Shown piece by piece: positions 1-7,658 of a stretch of 64,000 nucleotides of DNA. The first letter of the stretch is position 1; each line of letters starts with the position of its first letter. Source of the stretch: Lyngbya sp. HA4199-MV5 (lineage in GTDB: Bacteria; Cyanobacteriota; Cyanobacteriia; Leptolyngbyales; Leptolyngbyaceae); contig JAHHHL010000004.1 of NCBI GenBank assembly GCA_019359375.1, positions 124,001 through 188,000 on the forward strand, given 5' to 3'. The position numbers and the translations under genes are program-made. The notes beneath the pieces were generated by a model. It did not search any database and was not told the DNA's origin. It was given only the letters and a program-made list of their open reading frames with translations.

Positions 1-2
1 TG

Positions 3-566
3 AAACGAGATTTACGGTTAGAAACCTTGGAAGTCAACACTGACCAGGTGTCCATCAATCCCCTGCACGCTGTTTTAGGCAACGTCGAGCTAACCCGCCC
101 AACGAATGCTGAAGCACGCTTTGTTTTGCTAGAAAGCGACATGAATCGAGCGTTCAATTCTGACTACATTCGAGCTAAATTACGCGGCTTGAAAATGCAA
201 TTGGACGGTAAGCCAGTGACGATGAGTGTAGAGCAAGCAGAAATCGAGCTACCCGGAAAGAACCAAATAGTTGTAAATGCCGACTTTCTGCTGCTTGAAC
301 CGGGGGAGCGCAAAAAGCTAACTGCCGTTGCGGTTCCAAAGATTGAAGCGGATGGACAATGCCTTGCTTTAGAAATCTTGTCGGCTGATGGAGAAAATAT
401 AACTCAAGAAATGATTACTGCGATTTTTGACCAAGTTACTGAGCTGTTGGATCTCCGTAATCTTGATCTGTCGGGCACCTCAATGAAGCTTCAAACGCTA
501 GAGGCTCAGAAAGGTAAGTTGGTGATTCATGCAACGACACAAATTGCACAAATTCCCTCTATGTAA
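3..566 (+). CDS. DUF2993 (LmeA-like) protein, 5'-truncated by window edge
   Basis: The reading frame is open from the first bases, so the true start lies upstream of the window and only the C-terminal ~188 residues are present. The segment NRAFNSDYIRAKL and the overall pattern match cyanobacterial DUF2993 proteins. That family is distantly related to the mycobacterial phospholipid-binding protein LmeA and is usually exported or membrane-associated. No catalytic motif is expected or seen. The gene converges on the alcohol dehydrogenase gene and is separated from it by a strong hairpin. Family assignment is fairly confident; the function in cyanobacteria is not established. Confidence 0.75.
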   Translation, partial: KRDLRLETLEVNTDQVSINPLHAVLGNVELTRPTNAEARFVLLESDMNRAFNSDYIRAKLRGLKMQLDGKPVTMSVEQAEIELPGKNQIVVNADFLLLEPGERKKLTAVAVPKIEADGQCLALEILSADGENITQEMITAIFDQVTELLDLRNLDLSGTSMKLQTLEAQKGKLVIHATTQIAQIPSM

Positions 567-649
567 TCTTTAACAGCGCTTGATTGTTCTTATTCAACCA
601 TCCACTATAGGATGATGATTCTCACCAATCAAAAATCAAGCGTTAAACG

Positions 650-697
650 AAAAGGCTGTATGAAATGGAACGCAATCTCATTTCACACAGCCTTTTT
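650..697. terminator. Bidirectional rho-independent terminator
   Basis: An inverted repeat pairs AAAAGGCTGT(A)TGAAATG with CATTTCA(C)ACAGCCTTTT with one mismatch. It is preceded by an A-run and followed by a T-run. It lies between two convergent genes, so it can end transcription from both sides. Confidence 0.85.
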
Positions 698-756
698 CAG
701 AAGTAGTATTTCCTTAAAAGCACAAGGATGATAAATGGCTTTGACTTGGCTTTGCA

Positions 757-1926
757 CTAAGGTTTGAGCACAACCTTAATACACTTATCCTTTTTGTGCT
801 TAAACGTTGCGTAGCCTTTTGGAGCATCTTCCAACGCCATACGGTGTGTGATGACAAACGATGGATCGATAGCACCATTCTGGATATGTTCCAACAGTGG
901 TTGGAGATATCGATGAACGTGAGTTTGCCCCATCTTGAAAGTTAGCCCTTTGCTGAAAGCAGCCCCCATTGGCACTTTATCCAGCAAGCCACCGTAGACT
1001 CCTGGCATGGAAACATGTCCACCTTTGCGGCAGGCAAGAATGAGTTGGCGGAGCGCTGTCGGTCGATCGGTTTCAAGGCGAACAGCCTGTTTTGCCTGAT
1101 CGTAGAGCGCGTCAAGCCCTGTGCCATGTGCTTCCATCCCAACGGCATCAATCACCGCATCGGGACCGCGCCCACCTGTCATTTCCTTCACAGCTTCGCC
1201 TGCATCCATCTCTTCATAGTTGATGGTTTCGGCGTTGCCCTGCTCTTTTGCCATTTGCAGCCGTTCGGGGACGCGATCGATCGCAATTACCCGTTCCGCA
1301 CCCAACAGATAGGCACTACGGATAGCAAACTGTCCCACAGGACCACAACCCCAAACGGCAACGGTATCGCCTGGTTCAATGTTGCAGTTTTCCGCTGCCA
1401 TGTAGCCTGTAGGAAAGATATCCGTGAGAAATAGCACTTGCTCGTCCGTCAAACCATCAGGAATCTTAAATAGACCCACATCGGCAAAAGGAACACGCGC
1501 ATATTCTGCCTGCCCGCCAGCATAGCCACCAAACAAATGGGAATAGCCAAACAAGCCAGCGGCAGAGTATCCATACAGCTTTTCTGCCATCCACGCATTG
1601 GGGTTGCTGTTGTCACAGAGCGACCACAAATCACGGTTACAGAAGAAACAACTGCCACACGAAATAGTAAAGGGCACAACCACTCGATCGCCGATTCGCA
1701 GATTTGTGACCGAAGTTCCTAATTCGACTACTTCGCCCATAAATTCATGACCCAGAATATCTCCCGATTGCATCGTAGGAATATACCCATCATAAAGATG
1801 CAAATCGGAACCACAAATGGCGGTTGTGGTAATTTTAACGATGGCATCACGCGGATTCAGGATTTTAGGATCGGGTACGGTATCGACCCGAACATCGTTG
1901 GCTCCATGCCAGCAAACAGCTTTCAT
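757..1926 (-). CDS. Zinc-dependent alcohol dehydrogenase (formaldehyde-dehydrogenase-like MDR)
   Basis: A 389-residue medium-chain dehydrogenase. Catalytic zinc ligands are C38 and H60-E61; the structural zinc site is C90, C93, C96 and C104. The NAD-binding glycine motif GCGPVG lies at about 193-198. Length and motifs fit the glutathione-independent formaldehyde dehydrogenase-like branch, which oxidises alcohols or aldehydes with NAD(P). The substrate cannot be told from sequence. It is the most downstream of four leftward genes (SDR, SRPBCC protein, small exported protein, this one), a grouping that looks like a stress-response set. The start ATG at 1926 opens on the normal family N-terminus (MKAVCW). 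Confidence 0.9.
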   Translation of the reverse strand: MKAVCWHGANDVRVDTVPDPKILNPRDAIVKITTTAICGSDLHLYDGYIPTMQSGDILGHEFMGEVVELGTSVTNLRIGDRVVVPFTISCGSCFFCNRDLWSLCDNSNPNAWMAEKLYGYSAAGLFGYSHLFGGYAGGQAEYARVPFADVGLFKIPDGLTDEQVLFLTDIFPTGYMAAENCNIEPGDTVAVWGCGPVGQFAIRSAYLLGAERVIAIDRVPERLQMAKEQGNAETINYEEMDAGEAVKEMTGGRGPDAVIDAVGMEAHGTGLDALYDQAKQAVRLETDRPTALRQLILACRKGGHVSMPGVYGGLLDKVPMGAAFSKGLTFKMGQTHVHRYLQPLLEHIQNGAIDPSFVITHRMALEDAPKGYATFKHKKDKCIKVVLKP

Positions 1927-1987
1927 ACGATCAAACTCCCAGCAACAGTAAGTGAATACGTCAGTACGTTGATGCGCGACCGCACGT

Positions 1988-2350
1988 CTAGCCAGGATCT
2001 AAGGTGTCTTTAACAGGGTCAGTCGCACGTTCAAAGGCGTTACGAGTGTTTTTGCCTACATTTTTAGCGGCTTGCTTAGGGCTATTTGCTGACTCATTTG
2101 TGGGACTGCGACGACCACTTGTGACATCAGCTCGGAAATCATCCCGAAACTCATGGGCTGCCTCCTGCAAATTGTGATAAGACCGATTGACATCGCTGCT
2201 ATCTCCCTTAACGTTGGAAATTTCGTTGGTGTCATTGGTTTTGTCAGCTAAAGCGCTTTGGGTTACGTAGCTAAACGCGGTACCGATGCACAAAGCCGCA
2301 GCAAGTAACAAAACGGTGGCAATTTTACGTAGGTTGGTTGCGTAATTCAT
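1988..2350 (-). CDS. Small exported protein of unknown function
   Basis: A 120-residue protein with a clear signal peptide: a basic N-terminus, a hydrophobic stretch at about residues 11-28, and AlaLeuAla before the mature part. The rest is hydrophilic and rich in Asn, Asp, Lys and Ser, ending in a helical region ([19 protein letters not shown]). That tail resembles part of the lipoprotein at 21313-21990 (repeated AA-K-N and KDP-D motifs), so the two may be distant paralogues. An AAAGGA sequence lies upstream of the ATG. It sits 62 bp upstream of the alcohol dehydrogenase in the same direction. No function is recognised. Confidence 0.7.
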   Translation of the reverse strand: MNYATNLRKIATVLLLAAALCIGTAFSYVTQSALADKTNDTNEISNVKGDSSDVNRSYHNLQEAAHEFRDDFRADVTSGRRSPTNESANSPKQAAKNVGKNTRNAFERATDPVKDTLDPG

Positions 2351-2435
2351 GAATCTATCCTTTGGTTAAAACGTGAAATGGTTTGGTTGTGGTGCATTGA
2401 TGGGTGAAGATGCTTAAACGCCACTAAGTAAGACA

Positions 2436-3140
2436 CTAGCCTTTACAAGCTGGCTGTCCTTCAGTTGTGGCAATTTCGCCTGCTTCCATCAACTGCTTAA
2501 AGCGGTTGAGTTCATCACCAATTTGCTGCTCTGGTTCTTCGCCAAAAAGCTTGGCAAGTGCAGAACCCAAAACGCCTCCTGGAGGGTTGTATTCAGTAAC
2601 CACTTTTACTTCTGTGCCTCGATCACCCGTAGCAGGCTTAAAGCGAACAAAGCCAGAGTGATCCACATCTGCACCTTCAATGGAAGCCCAGGCAATCAAC
2701 TCATTGGGTCGATCGTCAATGATGTCAGCATCCCATTCAATACTTTGTCCCATTGGAGCGTTTGCAACCCAGTGCGATCGACGTGGATCGAGTACAGTCA
2801 CAGATTGTATGTGCTTCATAAAGGTGGGCAGGTTTGCAAAGTCGTGCCAATAGGTATAAAGTTCCTCGGCTGATTTATTAATGGTAACGGTGCGTTCAAC
2901 CCGAATCACTTTGTTCAAGCCCACTGCTTCACCAACCGCATCAGGAAGGCTCTTTTCACCTTGAATGCCATGATAGGCAAGGCTTCCACCTGCAATTGCA
3001 GTCAGAACGCCACGCAGCGATCGTTGCTGTAGCCCAAACAAAACCATCGCGCTGCCACCAATCACAGATGCCCAACGCTCGGTATCACCCAGCGTAGACG
3101 TGGACGGTTGGGAACGTTGTGTTGTTGTAATTTCTTCCAT
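2436..3140 (-). CDS. SRPBCC-domain protein with N-terminal membrane segment
   Basis: A 234-residue protein. Residues about 20-60 contain two short hydrophobic segments with the Gly-rich pattern of YgaP-type/DUF2892 membrane domains. Residues about 80-215 form an SRPBCC (START-like, polyketide cyclase/coenzyme Q-binding type) domain beginning RVERTVTINKSAEELYTYW. These domains bind hydrophobic ligands in a helix-grip pocket. It is next to, and in the same direction as, the SDR upstream and the small exported protein downstream. Ligand unknown. Confidence 0.85.
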   Translation of the reverse strand: MEEITTTQRSQPSTSTLGDTERWASVIGGSAMVLFGLQQRSLRGVLTAIAGGSLAYHGIQGEKSLPDAVGEAVGLNKVIRVERTVTINKSAEELYTYWHDFANLPTFMKHIQSVTVLDPRRSHWVANAPMGQSIEWDADIIDDRPNELIAWASIEGADVDHSGFVRFKPATGDRGTEVKVVTEYNPPGGVLGSALAKLFGEEPEQQIGDELNRFKQLMEAGEIATTEGQPACKG

Positions 3141-3245
3141 AACCTGGTGTGCTCCTGCAATGAATACATTCCGTTAGCTGGCTTATTTGATTTCAGCCAA
3201 TGGAGACAGTCAGCATAGGCTGATTCGTAACGGTTTCAATCACGC

Positions 3246-4271
3246 TCACTGCTGCCCGTCACCGTTAAACGCTTGCGCCGCTAACATCGCTAAAACCGCT
3301 GCTCCTGCTGCCGTTCCAGCAATGCCCCATCCTAGACCAGGGTGGCGATCGAGCCAATCTGTGACGCTCGGAACGGTAAGACTACCAAAATCACCTTCAA
3401 CGCGATCGTGGTCTGCAACTGGCTCATAAAGATTGTTCGGTGCATCCGCCGCTTTCAATTCATTCGTCTTCTGTCCCTGGAAGCCAGCCAACACTAAAAA
3501 AGAATCAACCAGTGCAGGTGAGAGTCGTTGCAAAAGATCCAGAACTTTCCCTACGTCTCCCACAATGAAGTCACGGGTTGGATGCTCAGCGGTATACAGT
3601 ACGGCATCCGCAACCAGGCTCGGCGCATAATAAGGTGGTAGCCCAGTTGGTTTCACGCCTAACTTCGTCAACGCGTTGTTGTAAAACGGAGTATTGATCA
3701 CCGCTGGTTTAATGCTGGTTACGCTGACAGCACTACCTTCATGCTGTAGCTCAACCCGTAATGATTCGAGAAACCCTTCTACACCGTGCTTTGCTGATGA
3801 ATAGGAGCTTTGTAACGGTAATGCTCGTCGTCCTTCCATCGAAGAAATATGGATTAATGCGCCCCGTCCTTCGCGCTTAAGATGAGGCAACGCGACCATC
3901 GCACCGTAAACCTGTCCCATCAGCGTAACCTCAATCACTCGCTTGAACTCGTCTGGAGTGACTTGCTCAAAGGGCGCGATGATGGCAGTTGCGGAAGAAT
4001 GAACCCATGTATCTAAGCGTCCGTAAGCAGCAACCGCTTTGTCTGCGATCGCCTGCACTTGCTCAAACACAGCCACATCAGCCGCAACGGCGATCGCGTC
4101 TCCACCCGTTTGATGGATTTCATGCACCAGTGATGCCAAACCTTTCTCATTCCGTGCCGACACGACAACTTTGGCACCCCGTTGCGCAAATCGAAGCGCA
4201 GCTTCACGCCCTATACCGCTAGAGGCTCCAACGATCGCAACAACTTGCTGCTCAATTGGCTTCAGTTGCAT
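3246..4271 (-). CDS. Short-chain dehydrogenase/reductase with C-terminal extension
   Basis: With the ATG at 4271 the protein has 341 residues. This start is preferred because AAAGGAGCTGAA lies just upstream; a further in-frame start at 4322 has no comparable site. The NAD(P)-binding motif GASSGIG is at residues 15-21 and the catalytic SSYSSAKHG (YxxxK) is near residue 157. Beyond the usual ~250-residue SDR core there is a ~90-residue extension ending in a hydrophobic Ala/Gly-rich segment that could anchor the protein. First gene of the leftward stress-type group. Substrate unknown. Confidence 0.88.
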   Translation of the reverse strand: MQLKPIEQQVVAIVGASSGIGREAALRFAQRGAKVVVSARNEKGLASLVHEIHQTGGDAIAVAADVAVFEQVQAIADKAVAAYGRLDTWVHSSATAIIAPFEQVTPDEFKRVIEVTLMGQVYGAMVALPHLKREGRGALIHISSMEGRRALPLQSSYSSAKHGVEGFLESLRVELQHEGSAVSVTSIKPAVINTPFYNNALTKLGVKPTGLPPYYAPSLVADAVLYTAEHPTRDFIVGDVGKVLDLLQRLSPALVDSFLVLAGFQGQKTNELKAADAPNNLYEPVADHDRVEGDFGSLTVPSVTDWLDRHPGLGWGIAGTAAGAAVLAMLAAQAFNGDGQQ

Positions 4272-4640
4272 TTCAGCTCCTTTTCTCTTCTTCAACCTAT
4301 GTGGCTTAAAAGACGTTTCCAATGATTCACTTTGATGATTAGCGCTCGTCCAATGTCATCAAAACACAATCCATCAAAACGCAATTATTGATCCATGTGA
4401 TTTCCTCTTAAAGCTACTGACAATCAATGTTCCATCCGTCCATCAGGAGGCATAGCCCTTTTACGTCGGAAGGGGTAGTGTCTATGAAGGTGGTTTGTAG
4501 CGACGTTACTTCAGGTGATACAGAGCGATCGTAGAACATTGAAAATGGCTGACTGAATTTTTAGTTTGCCGTGATTGAAATGAGGCATCCTGTTAATAAG
4601 GGTAAGAAAGAGAAAAAGATTGGTAGAGGGGATTGCAGCC
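4272..4640. other. Divergent intergenic region
   Basis: About 370 bp between the leftward SDR and the rightward glycosyltransferase. It must contain promoters in both directions, but I see no convincing -35/-10 pair, repeat or RNA gene. Confidence 0.4.
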
Positions 4641-5777
4641 ATGACACTTCCGAAAATAAGTGCATGTTCTTCACTCCAGGTGATGGTTTACACCGATGCA
4701 ATGGGAGTAGGTGGAGCAGAGATTAGCCTGGAGCATCTTATTGCCAATGTATCGAGTGACGTTGCAATCACCGTTGTAGGCGTTTCAAAGCATGTTGTGG
4801 ACACGATCGCGGCTCGCCGTTCTCATACAAAAAGCATCGTGCTACCGGGAACAGGCATTCAATCACTCATCGCGCATGTGGCTACGTTCCATCGGTTGAA
4901 ACCAGACCTGATTCATTTCAACCTCTGCACACCCTGGGCTGGCGCTATTGGTCTTGTTGCAGCGCTTTCGCTACCGAGGGCACGCGTGGTGCGAGTGGAT
5001 CAATTGCCTTTGCGTACCACCGACGCGATCGAACTGTGGCGCACACGGATGTTATCGCTGCGTGTGGATGCTCACGTTGCAGTGGGGGAAGCATCGGCAA
5101 GACGGATGGAAGACTTCTATGCGCTCGGTCGTCATACGGTTCTATCCGTGCCAAATGGAGTGCCGGATTCACCATCGACTCAGTTCAAGACAGCGAAACA
5201 GATCGATGGACGGCTTTTAGTTGGAAGTGTTGGACGGTTAGATGCGATGAAAGCACACGATGTTTTGTTGCGGGCGATCGCGCAGGTCGATGATGTGCGG
5301 GTCGAGATATTAGGTGAAGGGGAACAACGTGCTGCTTTAGAACAACTGGCTGTTGAGTTAGGTATTGATGATCGTGTGAGTTTACCAGGATGGATGGAAC
5401 AGCCGCGCGATCGCTTGTTCAACTATGATCTTTTTGTTCTACCGTCCCGGTCTGAGGGCTTTCCATTGGCGATCGTCGAAGCGATGTTAGCGGCATGTCC
5501 AGTGATTGCTACGCGGGTTGGCAGCATTGCTGAAGCTGTTCTTCATGGTGAAACGGGTCTTTTGATTGAAAAAAATGATGTAGATGGGCTTACTGCTGCC
5601 TTGCGCACTTTAGGAGATGATCCTGCTTTGCGCGATCGCATGGGGCAGCGTGGACGAACCGTAGCAATGGCAAACTTCACGGCACCCCACATGGCAAAAC
5701 GGTATGAGGAGATTTGGCAGAAGGTTTTATCAATGTCGCGATCGCCTCGGCTCTTTGTACCGCGCCCCCACGATTGA
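4641..5777 (+). CDS. GT4-family glycosyltransferase
   Basis: About 378 residues from the ATG at 4641, which has GAGGGG nine bases upstream; an in-frame TTG at 4620 is possible. The N-terminal domain shows the GT4 pattern (MGVGGAEISLEHL). The C-terminal domain has the donor-binding region VGRLDAMKAHDVLLRAIAQV, then PSRSEGFPLAIVEAMLAACPVIAT with the ExFGxxxxEA-type motif (EGFPLAIVEAM). Such enzymes transfer sugars from nucleotide donors with retention. It is the only rightward gene beside the large leftward glycan locus and probably belongs to it functionally. Confidence 0.88.
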   Translation: MTLPKISACSSLQVMVYTDAMGVGGAEISLEHLIANVSSDVAITVVGVSKHVVDTIAARRSHTKSIVLPGTGIQSLIAHVATFHRLKPDLIHFNLCTPWAGAIGLVAALSLPRARVVRVDQLPLRTTDAIELWRTRMLSLRVDAHVAVGEASARRMEDFYALGRHTVLSVPNGVPDSPSTQFKTAKQIDGRLLVGSVGRLDAMKAHDVLLRAIAQVDDVRVEILGEGEQRAALEQLAVELGIDDRVSLPGWMEQPRDRLFNYDLFVLPSRSEGFPLAIVEAMLAACPVIATRVGSIAEAVLHGETGLLIEKNDVDGLTAALRTLGDDPALRDRMGQRGRTVAMANFTAPHMAKRYEEIWQKVLSMSRSPRLFVPRPHD

Positions 5778-5825
5778 GGAGAGATGGAATGGATGAGCGA
5801 TCGAATCATGAGCGATCGCTCAAAC

Positions 5826-5880
5826 AAAAAGCTGCTAGCACCACAGGTATGAAGCTGGATGCTAGCAGTACGTAGCTTGT
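5826..5880. terminator. Hairpin between convergent genes
   Basis: CTGCTAGCA at 5832-5840 pairs with TGCTAGCAG at 5860-5868. It lies between the convergent GT4 gene and the HLIP gene and is a plausible shared terminator. The 3' T-tract is weak. Confidence 0.5.
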
Positions 5881-5911
5881 TTGGAAACTGAGAGCGATCT
5901 GTTAGTACATC

Positions 5912-6115
5912 TTATGGTGCAATGTGAAGTAAACGGACGACACTGTAACCAGCAAGATCCCACAGCAGGTAAGCAATAAAGCCAATCATTGCCAGCCGTC
6001 CATTCCACAATTCAGCTTGCGGTGTAAAGCCAAACAAGAACGCGTTCCGGTCTTTGCCATTGTAAGCGGGTACAGTCGTCGTCTGTAAAATGGCTTTTTC
6101 AGTAGGTGATTGCAT
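5912..6115 (-). CDS. High-light-inducible protein (one-helix chlorophyll a/b-binding-like)
   Basis: A 67-residue protein with the single Lhc-type helix: ELWNGRLAMIGF at residues 35-46 contains the chlorophyll-ligand ExxNGRxAM signature. A hydrophobic segment follows to the C-terminus. HLIPs/SCPs sit in thylakoid membranes, bind chlorophyll and carotenoid, and protect photosystem II assembly and chlorophyll synthesis under high light. The length is typical. It stands alone between glycosyltransferase genes. Which Hli subtype it is cannot be decided from this region. Confidence 0.93.
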   Translation of the reverse strand: MQSPTEKAILQTTTVPAYNGKDRNAFLFGFTPQAELWNGRLAMIGFIAYLLWDLAGYSVVRLLHIAP

Positions 6116-6446
6116 GATGGTTATCCTTCAGTTCATGCCACTACTGTAACGATTGATGAAGTATAGCTGCTCTGTCGAAAGGGGCAGATTGTCCGTTACT
6201 TGTTGTACCCTTTGTTGGATTAAGTGACGTATATCCTGGTAAACCACAACACACTGTTTCAATAGCTACAAACTGATTGAACTGGCGACAGAAGATTTAG
6301 CAAAATGTCGTGTGTTCTACTTATACTCAACCTACAGAAATAGTAAATGTTTCGGCTGCGCTCAGTGCGATTTGAGCCAAGACAACTATTGTCGAATTGC
6401 TATTGAATATTTAATCATTGAGCAGTGATTTGACGAGTGATCAGAG
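6116..6446. other. Intergenic region upstream of the HLIP gene
   Basis: About 330 bp, AT-richer than its neighbours. It carries the promoter of the HLIP gene and the 3' end of the leftward glycan operon. I see no repeat, RNA gene or recognisable operator. Confidence 0.35.
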
Positions 6447-7658
6447 CTAGGTTGCTTGATAGATTTGCAAATGTGCGGCTGCGATCGCGTTCCATCCCAA
6501 ATCTTGAGCAAAGGATTGTCCCGCGTGACTAAGTTGATCTCGTTTGGCACGATCGCTCAAAAGATCGGTAAGCGCTATCGCCAAGCCATTTGCATCACGG
6601 GGAGCAATGGAATAGAGGCAGGCATCCAACTCGTGATTAGAGCGATCAACCTGGGTGGCAATAACAGGTAACGCATGTGCCAGGAGTGCCAGCAGCGATC
6701 CACTCTTTAACGTGACCCCGTGGTTGAATGGCAGCACTCCCAGATCGGCACCAGAGAGATAATGAGATGCTGTCTCCGCAGACACATAGCCTGTGAAATG
6801 AACCGTTTTGTTCAGGTCTAATGCTGCAACGAGGGTGTGTAATGTTTGCCAATAGGTTATCGCATCTTCACCCGCCAACGCTAAACTTTCTACGCCTCCT
6901 ATCAGTAATAAGCGGGCATGTGGGTGCTCTACCAGGACTTGTTTGAAGGCAGGAAGCAGCGTTTCCAATCCCTTCACGGGATGCAAAAAACCGAAGAAGG
7001 CAATGACTGTTGTGTTCTCTGACCAACCACAGCTTTGGCGCAGAGTCCGACGGGCGATGGTTTGGTCGATCGAAGCAACGTCGATATTGGGCGCGATCGC
7101 CAGACGATGAATGCGATCGTGAAACGCTGGCAACCGCTCACGCAAAACAGTTTCAGCATCGGCATTAGTCGTGATGATGGCATTGCTGAGCGTCAACAAA
7201 AAACCATCTTCTCGATCCCACCAGCCGTGTTGCTGCCCCCATTGCTTCAGCCATTCCAATACTGATGATGGAAGCCAGCGGGGTTGCCACTCCCACCAAC
7301 CGTATTCATGCACCGTGATGACGATCGGCTTGCGCCAACCCGTTAACCGCAGCAGCAAGGGCAGCAAAAAGATTGCCCGCTCAAACCCATAGGTGCCTGC
7401 GGCATGTTGGATGTGGAGAATATCTGTGGAAAGGGCGTGGAGCGATCGTACCAAAGGAATGAGTTCTGCTAAGCTCCAGTTCTGTACCGCTCTAATGATA
7501 TCTGGTGCATCCGCCGTTTTAGCAGCCTTACGTGTAGTGAGAACGGTTGATTGTATACCCAGTTTATTGAGATGTGTGCGAAGGCGATCGGTGTAGTGAG
7601 CCACACCACAACGGGTTGGTTCATACGTGCCTGCAATCATCGTCACATGCATCATCAC
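6447..7658 (-). CDS. GT4-family glycosyltransferase
   Basis: 403 residues. The N-terminus (MIAGTYEPTRCGVAHYTDRL) is typical of GT4 enzymes, and a TVHEYGWW-type acceptor-domain motif follows. The C-terminal donor-binding half contains FFGFLHPVKGLETLLPAF and LKSGSLLALLAHALPVIAT. The usual acidic EA pair is less clear than in other GT4 members here. The ATG overlaps the stop codon of the upstream double-GT9 gene (ATGA, 7655-7658), so translation is probably coupled. It is the last gene of the leftward glycan operon. Confidence 0.87.
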   Translation of the reverse strand: MMMHVTMIAGTYEPTRCGVAHYTDRLRTHLNKLGIQSTVLTTRKAAKTADAPDIIRAVQNWSLAELIPLVRSLHALSTDILHIQHAAGTYGFERAIFLLPLLLRLTGWRKPIVITVHEYGWWEWQPRWLPSSVLEWLKQWGQQHGWWDREDGFLLTLSNAIITTNADAETVLRERLPAFHDRIHRLAIAPNIDVASIDQTIARRTLRQSCGWSENTTVIAFFGFLHPVKGLETLLPAFKQVLVEHPHARLLLIGGVESLALAGEDAITYWQTLHTLVAALDLNKTVHFTGYVSAETASHYLSGADLGVLPFNHGVTLKSGSLLALLAHALPVIATQVDRSNHELDACLYSIAPRDANGLAIALTDLLSDRAKRDQLSHAGQSFAQDLGWNAIAAAHLQIYQAT